DNA of 64,000 bases, from positions 558,001-622,000 of the forward strand of contig NZ_UZAC03000001.1 in assembly GCF_900538055.1 (NCBI RefSeq), read 5' to 3'. Positions 45,742-54,517 of this stretch are shown piece after piece (position 1 is the stretch's first letter; each line of letters starts with the position of its first letter). The position numbers and the translations under genes are program-made. Under the pieces are notes generated by a model, which saw nothing but the letters and a program-made list of their open reading frames with translations, did no database searches and had not been told where the DNA came from. The stretch comes from Pasteuria penetrans (lineage in GTDB: Bacteria; Bacillota; Bacilli; Thermoactinomycetales; Thermoactinomycetaceae).

Positions 45742-46650
45742 ATGAGGGAAGTCATCTCGTGTGAGGGGAAGTCAGCGGGTGGTTCCTGGAGTAAGGTGTA
45801 TCGTTCCCTCGTCTCCTTCCTACACAACCTGAATCTTCCGCAGGCAGAGGGGGATGCTGAGTGGATTCTCTGTACCCTTTTGAGGGTGCGACGGACAGAG
45901 TTTTGGCAATCTTTGCCCATGCAGTTTCCCCCTGATTTGTGGGATAAACTTTGCACTATAAAGGGTCGCTTACTTCAAGGAGAGCCCCTTCCCTATATTT
46001 TACGCAGAGCTTGGTTTGCCGGGCAAATATGGTACACTCGTCCAGGGGTATTGATCCCCCGCCCGGAGACTGAGGAGGTTGTGCAACAAACTCTGGAGGT
46101 TACGAAAAACTGGGCGGATACACCGCTTCAGGCTGTAGATGTGGGTACAGGGAGTGGGATTATTGCAACTTGTCTTGCTCAACAAAGACCCTCTTGGTCC
46201 CTCTGGGCTATTGATTCCTCCTCCCTAGCTGTACGGGTGGCTAAGCGAAACGTTTGTGCTAGGGGGTTACAGGGAAGGGTGAGGGTGTGTCGAGGTCATT
46301 ATCTGCAAGCCCTTCCCACCCATACAACCATACGCCTCTTAGTGGCAAATTTGCCCTACATTTCCACATCCCTGTTGCCCTGTTTACCCCCTTCTGTGGC
46401 CGCATACGAACCTGTCCATGCTCTGGACGGGGGACTAGATGGTTTGCAATCCTATCGGGTTCTCCTCCAGGAATGGAGGGATCGTGGTCCCTCTCCCCCC
46501 TGGAGAATGATTTGTGAAATCAGCCCTGAACAACATGGGGCTATTCTGGAACTCTTTCAGGGAAATTTTCCCTCCGCCCGGTATACTGTGGAAAGGGATC
46601 TCTCGGGACGGCCCCGTATTGCTATGATGTGGCAGGATTCCTGTGGGTAG
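45742..46650 (+). CDS. prmC: Release factor glutamine methyltransferase PrmC/HemK
   Basis: Methylates the GGQ glutamine of release factors with SAM. About 302 aa: N-terminal helical substrate domain (AEGDAEWILCTLLRVRRTEF), then GEPLPYILRRAWFAG, LIPRPETEEVVQ, SAM motif I AVDVGTGSGIIATCLA, and the substrate motif at 203-206. That motif is Asn-Leu-Pro-Tyr here (VANLPYIS) instead of the usual Asn-Pro-Pro-Tyr. The C-terminal motif ERDLSGRPRIAMM is normal. The start is unclear: ATG 45742 is chosen, GTG 45727 is 15 bp upstream, and neither has a good ribosome site, so translation may depend on prfA. Confidence 0.92.
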   Translation: MREVISCEGKSAGGSWSKVYRSLVSFLHNLNLPQAEGDAEWILCTLLRVRRTEFWQSLPMQFPPDLWDKLCTIKGRLLQGEPLPYILRRAWFAGQIWYTRPGVLIPRPETEEVVQQTLEVTKNWADTPLQAVDVGTGSGIIATCLAQQRPSWSLWAIDSSSLAVRVAKRNVCARGLQGRVRVCRGHYLQALPTHTTIRLLVANLPYISTSLLPCLPPSVAAYEPVHALDGGLDGLQSYRVLLQEWRDRGPSPPWRMICEISPEQHGAILELFQGNFPSARYTVERDLSGRPRIAMMWQDSCG

Positions 46651-47840
46651 ATGGGGAATGGTATCCTTCGTGCCAAGGGGGGTTGAGGGATATCCTATGA
46701 TTTTGATTTCCTGGGATGGTCCCAATTTCCTCGTACGATACCTTCGGAACGTTTTTATAGATGGACGAATATACTCATGGTGAGGATGCGGAAAGTAATA
46801 TCAAACTCATTGCAATATTTTATGATGCCAATACGGAAAGAAACGTTCTGGTAATTTCCGCCCAGGAACATTCGTTCCTGGAATTTGGTTATCTCCTCGA
46901 TCTGCAATGAGATCTAATTAAAATAGTAGATTTATTTGGTAGTACTTGCCCTTTCATCAATACCCCCGAGGAGCGTATCGACACGATTTTTTTACAACTA
47001 TAGATAATTTGCGATGTAGATAATTTATCGATATTTTTATGATGTTCCCTACATATCATAACTATATACAATGGGTTGAAAAAATATGGTAGAAATGATG
47101 AAAGATACGTCCATCATTATTGTACAATCCTCTTTCGGGGTATCCCTTTTCGGAGGGTTACGTTTTCCTACGCTTCTCCCGCGGTAATGGGAATAAATTT
47201 CCCCCCTTCCCCTGCCGTGGGGGGTGTTCCAGTCTTCGGGCGTCATTATGGACAGCCCAGCCTTTTAGCTTCTTCCTATCATTCCCTTACGTCAACCCCG
47301 GGATCAAAAGAGGCAACATTTTTACATATAAATTTATGATTAGAAATAGTATGATATAAAATATTATATAAAATTTATTTAAATAAAAGGGCATTTTCCT
47401 ATCGTTATCCCCCCATCACAGAAAATATGGAATGGAGAGATCAAGATCTTTATAAAAAATATTCGTTATCGTTCAAATTAGAATATTTTTGCATTCTTTT
47501 TGTATTTTTATTTTATATTATAAATATTTTATGTATTGTGTATATACACGATCTTCCTAGATGATGCCGGAAGGGGGGCCTCCTCCTATGTAATTTGAAA
47601 ATATTAACAATTTTTAAAATTAATAATGGAACCGTATTCCTTCATGAATTTTACCTTTATAATGGTATCGATCAGAAAGTATATCTTGGGGGACTTGCGG
47701 GTCGTGTGGGGGATCCGGAATTACCTATTGTTGGAAGTGACACTATAATATTTGGATGCAATTATGACATATCCCAATGGGTGGTTAGTATATTATTTAT
47801 TTCTAAATTATTTGTATTTTTAAGGGGTGCGAGTAGAGAA
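46651..47840. other. Intergenic insertion between prmC and the octad-repeat gene
   Basis: 1.19 kb of AT-rich DNA containing repeat C (46845-47005). Frames at 47076-47359 carry no ribosome site. An AT-rich frame extends upstream from the octad-repeat gene to 47595, but I take it as spurious because a signal peptide begins at 47841. Confidence 0.5.
46845..47005 (+). repeat. Dispersed repeat C, copy 2
   Basis: TTTCCGCCCAGGAACATTCG, GGTTATCTCCTCGATCTGC, TTTGGTAGTACTTGCCCTTTC, ACCCCCGAGGAGCG and CACGATTTTTTTAC. Closest to copy 3 at 53640-53810. Confidence 0.75.
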
Positions 47841-49781
47841 ATGAAGGGAAAGTGGATTCTCCCCCTGTTCTTGTTAGGACTCCATATCATGATTCCCCCC
47901 GACGTGGTCGGGGGCGATTCGGTACATCATCCGTCGCAATCGTCGGGGGAGTCGTTGCTTTCCCCGACATTAGGGCCATCCCCCTCTTCTTCCCCCCGTT
48001 TTTTTTCACCCCCTTTGCCCCGGGGTTCTTGGCCTCCCCGTCCCCCCCTGCTGTTGCCCCCTTTGCGGTTGTTTTCCCTACCGTCCCCTTTCCATTCGTC
48101 TCCCCGATCCTTACCCCCTTCGTCTTCACCGTCGTCATCACCAATGCCATCCACGGGGCCGTTATTCCGTCGTCCCTTATCGTCGTCGTTTTTGCCCTCG
48201 TCCTCGTTGCCTCCGTCGGGGGAGGGGAACCTGTCTTTCGGTTGGACTCAGGGGAAATCATCCCAACAGGATGGGGATACATCAGGGACCCGGATCCATC
48301 TACAGCAGGGGAGGGTACAAGGAGGGGGGAGTACACGGTCTACAGAACCACGGTCCGCGGAACCGGGGGGAATCCATAGTTTGGCGCCAGAAATAATCTC
48401 CCGTTTGGGTCCGGAGTCCATTCCTCATCTGCAGCCGTACCAGTTGCAGTACCTAGGGGGGCGTCAATTGCAATATTTGACACCCCAGCAGATACGGCAT
48501 TTGGGTCCTCGGCAAATACCGATGTTGCAGGATTCGCAAATACAGCATTTAGATTCCTTGCAGATACGGTATGTGAGATCGAGGCAGTTGAAGTATCTAA
48601 CACCAGGGCAGATCAAGGGATTGAATCCAATGCACCTGACGTATCGACAGATTCAGTTGCTTCCTTTACCGGAGTCCCTACGGTCTCAACTCCTGGCGGA
48701 TCAACGTAGGCTGTCGTTATCACCATCGGGAATACGGCAATTGGGGCCGGCCGAAATCCCCTACTTGGGTCCGAATCAAATCCCCTATTTGGAACAGTGG
48801 CAATTGCAGCACTTGAGGATGGATCAGGTTCCCTATCTGACACGTAAACAGCTACAGTACTTGACAAAGCAACTCGTTGCGCAAGGGCAATATGAACTAT
48901 TGTTGCCGGGGCAGATTTCCCATTTGGGTCCTGAGGATATCCCCCGTTTGGGCCCGGAGCAAATTTCCCACCTGGGTTCGGGTCAGGTGCGATATCTAGA
49001 TCCTGGGCAGGTTCCTCATCTGAGTCCTGAGCAGATTCCCCATTTGGTGCGGGGGCAACTACAGCACCTGAGTCCGGGGCAGATCCCCCACCTAGGGTCG
49101 GGACAGATACGGTATCTGGGCCCCGAGCAGATTCCCCATTTGAGTCCCGAGCAGATCCGTTATCTGAGGCCAAGGCAGATAAGGGATCCTGGATCTTCAC
49201 AGGGAGGGAACCTGGTACCGGAGCAGAAGCGGTCTTCAGGCTTCCGGAGAGTTTTTACATCGGCACAATTTCAGAACCAAGAGGAGCCACTGGCTTCATC
49301 ACCGGGCCCGGGTACCTATCCATTACTGGGAATGGATATGTCGACTACGGGAATAACAGAAAATCGGTTGTTTTCAGTACCAAGGGAACCTTGGGAAGTA
49401 CAGGGGACATCAGTACCAAAACATGATCGGCCGTCCACTAGTTCCCTCATCGAGGAAGCGGATGCTATGATAGAGGCGAGAATAGCAGAATTGCAATCGT
49501 CGTCCCGTACAGCTTCATCTCCACCGGGACGCGACCAACACAGGGGCGGTGGACGGGACAGGAGGCAGCAATTCCGTGGCCCGGAAGCGGGGCCTAGTAC
49601 ATCCCGGGGTTCCAGTTCAGCAGGGCTTTGCGAGGATGGGGTTGGTAAGGGGTTGTCTGGGATTTGTGGGGATGTCCTTTATAGGGGAAAGGTAGGCATG
49701 AAACGTGGCGGTAATAAGGGGAAGAGTGTAGGGGGGAAGAGAAGGGTGGGGGGTAAATCAAAACAGTGGTCCAAAACGTAA
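47841..49781 (+). CDS. Secreted octad-repeat (L-x-P-x-Q-I-x-H/Y) protein, unknown
   Basis: 646 aa. Signal peptide MKGKWILPLFLLGLHIMIPP, probably cleaved near VVGG-DS (about 25). Residues about 28-130 are very rich in Ser and Pro. Residues about 188-449 are some 27 copies of an eight-residue unit, consensus L-[GST]-P-x-Q-[ILV]-[PR]-[HY], in three blocks separated by LPLPESLRSQLLADQRRLS-like and KQLVAQGQYEL inserts. Then a Ser/Arg-rich region, a short helix (LIEEADAMIEARIAELQSS) and a basic Gly/Lys tail (GGNKGKSVGGKRRVGGKSKQ). The start ATG 47841 is chosen for the signal peptide and AAGGGG upstream. No family is recognised. The octads should form a regular solenoid or coil; a surface or host-contact role is inference. 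Confidence 0.8.
   Translation: MKGKWILPLFLLGLHIMIPPDVVGGDSVHHPSQSSGESLLSPTLGPSPSSSPRFFSPPLPRGSWPPRPPLLLPPLRLFSLPSPFHSSPRSLPPSSSPSSSPMPSTGPLFRRPLSSSFLPSSSLPPSGEGNLSFGWTQGKSSQQDGDTSGTRIHLQQGRVQGGGSTRSTEPRSAEPGGIHSLAPEIISRLGPESIPHLQPYQLQYLGGRQLQYLTPQQIRHLGPRQIPMLQDSQIQHLDSLQIRYVRSRQLKYLTPGQIKGLNPMHLTYRQIQLLPLPESLRSQLLADQRRLSLSPSGIRQLGPAEIPYLGPNQIPYLEQWQLQHLRMDQVPYLTRKQLQYLTKQLVAQGQYELLLPGQISHLGPEDIPRLGPEQISHLGSGQVRYLDPGQVPHLSPEQIPHLVRGQLQHLSPGQIPHLGSGQIRYLGPEQIPHLSPEQIRYLRPRQIRDPGSSQGGNLVPEQKRSSGFRRVFTSAQFQNQEEPLASSPGPGTYPLLGMDMSTTGITENRLFSVPREPWEVQGTSVPKHDRPSTSSLIEEADAMIEARIAELQSSSRTASSPPGRDQHRGGGRDRRQQFRGPEAGPSTSRGSSSAGLCEDGVGKGLSGICGDVLYRGKVGMKRGGNKGKSVGGKRRVGGKSKQWSKT
48404..49187 (+). repeat. 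24-bp/8-aa repeat array
   Basis: About 27 degenerate 24-bp units coding for LGPEQIPH- and LGSGQIRY-like octads, often alternating IPH and IRY endings (a 48-bp higher order). Unit sequences differ at many third positions, so the array is old and held by selection on protein. Confidence 0.9.
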
Positions 49782-49829
49782 CTTTGTATTTGTATGGAAT
49801 TCCCTTAGAAAGGGTAGGGGGGAGATGAT

Positions 49830-49945
49830 TCCTTCAGGGTGTTGGTGCAAGTGAGGGCGGCGGTAGCAGTTACCACCCCAACTACATCATTTTTTCTCCC
49901 TAATATCCATATAAATAAAATTTTAAAAAGATAAAATAACTTGAC
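49830..49945 (-). repeat. Dispersed repeat E, copy 3
   Basis: Minus strand: GGGAGAAAAAATGATGTAGT, TGGGGTGGTAACTGCTACCG, CACTTGCACCAACACCCTG. It translates as KNDVVGVVTATAALTCTNTL within a 60-codon frame. Related to 5432 and 33520. Confidence 0.5.
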
Positions 49946-50259
49946 AAATAGACGGGAACCGAGAAGGGGGGTTTTGTTTCTGCACAATCTCCGTTCATAG
50001 GAAGTTTGAGGGGAATAGGATGGATTGGAATGACATAGTTTCTTGATGGCCGTACTCTATGGGTACGGGTGATTCATGCCTAGGACGACCCTCTTTTCGT
50101 TGATCATCGATGAAATGGGTAGGGGGGAGAACCCCGTTTTCTTTGTGAGCTGATGGAACAAATAGCTTGCCCATTCCCACACCTTTTTCGTAAAGTAAGA
50201 GTGGGGGGTCTCGTGTGGTGATGGGAACCGTTGTTCGTTTTTCATTGAGAGGGGGCAGC
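49946..50259. other. Non-coding leader of ywlE
   Basis: About 310 bp upstream of ywlE; a 135-codon minus-strand frame (49995-50402) overlaps ywlE and is not supported. The promoter of the ywlE-rpiB-glyA-upp run should lie here, but I see no convincing box. Confidence 0.4.
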
Positions 50260-50775
50260 ATGCGTAATATTCTCTTTGTTTGTACAGGGAATACCTGCCG
50301 CAGCCCTATGGCTGCAGCGTTCCTACGGAAACTGGCCAGCGAGTATTCTATAGATTTAGAGGTTCGCTCTGCGGGTACCCATGCAGTGTTGGATGCTTCC
50401 ATTTCGGTTCAAGCATCTAAGGTTTTGCGGAAATACGGTATTACAGATGTGGAGCATAGGGCTTCGCCCTTGCGAAAGGAATTGATAGCATGGGCAGATG
50501 TGATCTTTGTTATGACGGAGGCGCATCGCCAACAAATTATCGCGGAGGATATGGTAGCGGAAAAGATACATGTTCTTGGTTTGCGAGTTTCATCCGATTC
50601 CATGGAGGTAGGATCTCCCGAGGGTATTGTGGACCCCTTTGGTGGTAGTGAGGCTGTTTATGAGCAATGTTTGCAATCGATTGTGAAGGCCCTTTTGTGG
50701 TTCATGGAAAAGGAGGAACTTGTACCCCGGGGGGTTTTTCCATCCGTGGATTCGGGGAGAGGGGAGAAGGGATGA
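50260..50775 (+). CDS. ywlE: Low-molecular-weight phosphatase, protein-arginine phosphatase YwlE
   Basis: Removes phosphate from arginine residues marked by McsB for ClpCP degradation. 171 aa: P-loop CTGNTCRS (Cys8 nucleophile, Arg14) and the general acid Asp125 in VDPFGG. The Thr12 in the loop corresponds to Thr11 of B. subtilis YwlE, the residue known to favour phosphoarginine over phosphotyrosine. ATG 50260 has GAGAGGGGG upstream; the open frame to 50215 lacks a site. The C-terminal 25 residues (LVPRGVFPSVDSGRGEKG) extend beyond the family. Overlaps rpiB by 4 bp (ATGA). Confidence 0.93.
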   Translation: MRNILFVCTGNTCRSPMAAAFLRKLASEYSIDLEVRSAGTHAVLDASISVQASKVLRKYGITDVEHRASPLRKELIAWADVIFVMTEAHRQQIIAEDMVAEKIHVLGLRVSSDSMEVGSPEGIVDPFGGSEAVYEQCLQSIVKALLWFMEKEELVPRGVFPSVDSGRGEKG

Positions 50776-51266
50776 GTCAACAGGTTGTACTGGGTTCTGA
50801 TCATGCAGGGATTGGGTTACGGACCTATCTGGGCCAGCAAATTCAGAAAAATTTTCCCAATAAGTACCGAGTGGAGGTGATAGGCCCACAGGAGGGACAA
50901 ACTGTCGATTATCCAGATATTGCCCTCATAGTGGGGCAAAAGGTTGCATGTGCAGGATCCTGTGGGGTCTTGATTTGTGGGACGGGGGTAGGGATCTCGA
51001 TAGCTGCTAATAAAATCCCTGGGATTCGTTGTGCCCTGGTCAGTGATTCCTCCACAGCACGTCTCAGTCGGGAACATAATGATGCTAATATAGTAGCTCT
51101 TGGAGCACGTATCCTTGGTTATGGTTTGGCGTGGGATATTACGGTAACATGGTTGAGGACGCCTTTTTCTGAGGGCGATCGTCATCGACAAAGATTAGCA
51201 TCCATTCAGCATATGGAGAGTGGGATATGTGGATCGGTACTAACACCACCGGGCCATTCACGGTAG
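50772..51266 (+). CDS. rpiB: Ribose-5-phosphate isomerase B
   Basis: Interconverts ribose-5-phosphate and ribulose-5-phosphate. 164 aa: VVLGSDHAGIGLR at the N-terminus, VDYPDIALIV, GVLICGTGVGISIAANKIPG with the catalytic Cys of the RpiB/LacAB fold, then SREHNDANIVALGARILG. ATG 50772 with GAGAAGG upstream overlaps the ywlE stop, indicating coupled translation. The last 15 residues differ from Bacillus but nothing essential is missing. Confidence 0.95.
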   Translation: MSQQVVLGSDHAGIGLRTYLGQQIQKNFPNKYRVEVIGPQEGQTVDYPDIALIVGQKVACAGSCGVLICGTGVGISIAANKIPGIRCALVSDSSTARLSREHNDANIVALGARILGYGLAWDITVTWLRTPFSEGDRHRQRLASIQHMESGICGSVLTPPGHSR

Positions 51267-51411
51267 TCGATGACGAACGTCTGCGCGGTGTGTCTGGTGG
51301 TCCTTCATGCTCTGGGATGATGGTTCGTCGGCAAGGAAAATGGGGGATCATCGGAACCCCGAAATGGTAGGGGGTTGTGGGCTCAAGGTAAGTTCTGAAG
51401 GGAGGATGACT

Positions 51412-52644
51412 ATGTATGATTCCCAGATCGAGGATTTGTTGGCACGTGAATTAGAACGGCAGAGAGGGCAATTGAACCTAATTGCCTCCGAAAACTTTGT
51501 CAGTGAGGATGTTCTTAGGGCGGTGGGAACAATACCCACAAACAAATATGCGGAGGGTTATCCTGGCAGACGGTACTATGCGGGTTGTGAGTATGTCGAT
51601 GGTATGGAGGATTTAGCCCGTCAGAGGGCTTTGAGGCTTTTTCCGGGGTCGGAGTATGTCAATGTGCAGCCCCATTGTGGGACCCAGGCTAATATGGCCG
51701 TCTATTTTTCTCTTCTTGAACCGGGAGATGTGGTCATGGGGATGAATCTTGGTCACGGTGGTCATTTAACCCATGGTAGCCCCTATAATTTCTCAGGGAA
51801 ATTGTACAAATTTATTCCCTATGGTGTAGACAGTGAGACTCATAGAATCGATTATGATCAGGTGCTTCTTTTGGCCGAAAAGCACCGACCTAAGTTGGTG
51901 GTGTCAGGGGCTAGTGCTTATCCACGTGTGATTGATTTTGAGCGTATGGCGGCGATCGCCCAATCTGTGAATGCTTTCCTACTGGCTGATGTGGCCCATA
52001 TTGCGGGTTTGATTGCAGGTCAGTGTCATCCTTCCCCCTTTCCTCACGCTGACTTTGTTACGATGACTACTCATAAGACCCTTCGCGGGCCCCGGGGTGG
52101 GATGGTTTTTTGTCGAAAAGAAATGGCGTCCCGATTGGATCGTGGTGTTTTTCCCGTGGTGCAGGGGGGACCATTTATGCATGGGATTGTTGCTAAGGCG
52201 GTGGCCTTTCAGGAGGCTTTGCAGCCTGATTTCGTGGAGTATGCCCATCGAGTTGTTGCCAACGCGCGATCCTTAGCAGATTCGTTGCAGGAGGGGGGTA
52301 TTTCCCTGGTTTCAGGTGGTACGGACAATCATCTGGTGTTGGTGGACACACGCGGGGTAGAACTGACGGGCAGGGAAGCGGAGGCGATTTTGGAGGAGGT
52401 GGGCATTGTCGGAAACAAAAATATGATACCCTATGATTCGCAGGCCCCTATGGTTACGAGTGGTATGCGTTTTGGAACAGCTGCTCTAACAACGCGTGGT
52501 TTAGACGCAGAGGATATGCGGAGGCTTGGGGGGTGGATTGCGGCTCGTCTTCGTAACCCTGGATCCAGAGAGGTGGCAGACACGATTCGCATGGGGGGGA
52601 GGGAGTTGTTGGCTTCTCATCCCCTGTACGAGGGTTTAGGATGA
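51412..52644 (+). CDS. glyA: Serine hydroxymethyltransferase
   Basis: PLP enzyme converting serine and tetrahydrofolate to glycine and methylene-THF. 410 aa: LNLIASENFVSEDVLRAVG, NKYAEGYPGRRYYAGCEYVD, the PLP lysine Lys222 in MTTHKTLRGPRGG, and GTDNHLVLVD further on. ATG 51412 has GGGAGG 6 nt upstream; ATG 51406 is adjacent to that site and less likely. The C-terminus is intact. There are 145 bp from rpiB, with B. subtilis ywlG missing between them. Confidence 0.96.
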   Translation: MYDSQIEDLLARELERQRGQLNLIASENFVSEDVLRAVGTIPTNKYAEGYPGRRYYAGCEYVDGMEDLARQRALRLFPGSEYVNVQPHCGTQANMAVYFSLLEPGDVVMGMNLGHGGHLTHGSPYNFSGKLYKFIPYGVDSETHRIDYDQVLLLAEKHRPKLVVSGASAYPRVIDFERMAAIAQSVNAFLLADVAHIAGLIAGQCHPSPFPHADFVTMTTHKTLRGPRGGMVFCRKEMASRLDRGVFPVVQGGPFMHGIVAKAVAFQEALQPDFVEYAHRVVANARSLADSLQEGGISLVSGGTDNHLVLVDTRGVELTGREAEAILEEVGIVGNKNMIPYDSQAPMVTSGMRFGTAALTTRGLDAEDMRRLGGWIAARLRNPGSREVADTIRMGGRELLASHPLYEGLG

Positions 52645-52796
52645 TCCTTTGATTGTAGCTCATGAGTACGAATGGATTGCTTTAGATTCTCCTCATACTA
52701 TGAATACCACGGATCGGAGGGATCATTTTTTATGGGTGGGGCAGGTACTTATTTTTCAATCCATAATCATCAATTATTGGGAAGGTGGTTGCATCG

Positions 52797-53432
52797 GTGG
52801 AACATCCGTCCTTACATATTCTAGACCATCCTCTGATTCAGCATAAGCTTACCTACATTCGTGACAAAAATACGGGCCCTAAGGATTTTCGGGAATTGTT
52901 GCAGGAGATATCCTCTTTGATGGCTTACGAGCTGACACGTCACATGCCTATGACGGATAAGAGGGTAGAAACTCCTGTGTCGTCTACTGTTGCTCGCGTT
53001 CTTACAGGAAAAAAGGTTGGTTTGGTGCCTATTTTGCGAGCTGGTTTGGGGATGGTGGATGGTGTTTTACAAATGATACCGGCCGCTAAGATAGGACATG
53101 TGGGTTTGTATCGTGATCCGGATACCATGCGGCCTGTTCACTACTATGCAAAACTGCCGACGGATATCGAAGAGAGGGATTTCATTGTTATGGATCCTAT
53201 GTTGGCTACCGGGGGCTCTGCCTCAGCTACGTTGCAAATCCTACATGAAAAGAAGGTGCGTAGTGTACAGCTGATGTGTCTTGTGGCTGCACCAGAGGGT
53301 GTGGAGAGGGTATTGCGGGACCATCCTCATACACCGATTTACGTAGCATCTGTGGATGAATTTCTGAATGAGCGGGGATACATTGTGCCAGGTTTGGGAG
53401 ATGCTGGCGATCGATTGTTTGGTACGCAATAA
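52797..53432 (+). CDS. upp: Uracil phosphoribosyltransferase
   Basis: Salvages uracil to UMP with PRPP. 211 aa: [39 protein letters not shown], the PRPP-binding loop [12 protein letters not shown], and the uracil-binding end [19 protein letters not shown] 52797 is chosen with AGGTGG 8 nt upstream, which gives the usual length; GTG 52785 is an in-frame alternative. End of the ywlE-to-upp block. No terminator was recognised. Confidence 0.95.
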   Translation: MEHPSLHILDHPLIQHKLTYIRDKNTGPKDFRELLQEISSLMAYELTRHMPMTDKRVETPVSSTVARVLTGKKVGLVPILRAGLGMVDGVLQMIPAAKIGHVGLYRDPDTMRPVHYYAKLPTDIEERDFIVMDPMLATGGSASATLQILHEKKVRSVQLMCLVAAPEGVERVLRDHPHTPIYVASVDEFLNERGYIVPGLGDAGDRLFGTQ

Positions 53433-53967
53433 GTAATTATTCTTTCACGGTATCATTATGAGAGTGAATGAGGGTTGTTTTTCATTGTTGTTTTTACGTG
53501 GTTCTTATGGAATCGATTGTTTGCTGAACCCGATACAGACTGGGGTTTATGGGTTGCATCCTCTAAATCTAGTGTCGGGGATCCCGGGGGGTGCTACCGC
53601 AGAAAAACAATATTAAACTTATGGTTCTACCGCGGAAAGAAACGATCCAACAATTATCGCCCAGGGCATTGGTTTTGAAAATTTGGTTCTCTCCTCGACC
53701 TACTAATAAAATTAAGTAAATGTAGCAAGGTCATTTGATAGTACTTGCTCTTTCATTCAATGCCCCCTCAGGAACTAAAGCAGCACGATATTTCATAATA
53801 AACAGTTTATTTATATTATTATGTATTAACCCATGATAATTACATTTTTATTGGTTAAAAAACATGGTAATAAATAAGGGAAAAGCCATCTGACCTTGCT
53901 ACATAGTCCTCCTTATCCATATAAAAACATTAGGGTGACTAGAGGACAGATGGCCTTCCAGTTCCAT
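53433..53967. other. Non-coding region with repeat C
   Basis: 535 bp between upp and IS copy B. Apart from repeat C (53640-53810) I see a short frame (53475-53678) without support. Confidence 0.5.
53640..53810 (+). repeat. Dispersed repeat C, copy 3
   Basis: TCGCCCAGGGCATTGG, TTTGGTTCTCTCCTCGACC, TTTGATAGTACTTGCTCTTTC, TGCCCCCTCAGGAAC and GCACGATATTTCATAATAAA. It combines features of copies 1 and 2. Confidence 0.78.
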
Positions 53968-54517
53968 GGGACCGTGCAATTTCTTGTGAAGAATGCCCTA
54001 CCTATGAATCTAATCCCACCTTTTGGTAAAGCAATTGAGTAACATAATAACATTTTGTCATGACACTGTTCCTGTTTTTGTATCCCCGGGGGATTTATCT
54101 TATATTTATAAAGGTTCCTTTGATCACTAATTTATGGTAAATTCAGAAAATAATGGGCTGGACAGGACGCTACCCCCGCGTGATTTTAGAGGTGTAATGG
54201 ATCTTGGGATGGGCGGATACCCAGTCCGATGCTGGAAGGATCGTACCACATAGGTTACCTCGGAACTAGGCAGTGGGATTCTTGAGAGGGAATACAGAAT
54301 CCCCGTTCCGTGGGAAAACTTGTCGGATGGAGGGAGTTTCCCAGGGAAAAACCGTCGTGGCGCCTTTAGACGGATTTTTCCCGAAAGGTGCTAGCTAGAA
54401 ATCAAGGGTGTGGACATCGTCCATACCACCCTGCCCTTGTTCCGTGCATAAGAGGGGATGAAAGTCATAAGCCGTGGTGGGGAGAGGTTCTCCCCGTTCG
54501 AAATTTCGGACTCGTAG

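Noticed and set aside
47595-47840. Upstream extension of the octad-repeat protein
   Set aside because: AT-rich, no ribosome site, and it would bury the signal peptide.
47852-48379. Alternative plus and minus frames in the Ser/Pro-rich part of the octad-repeat gene
   Set aside because: Low-complexity composition leaves them open; only one frame joins a signal peptide to the octads.
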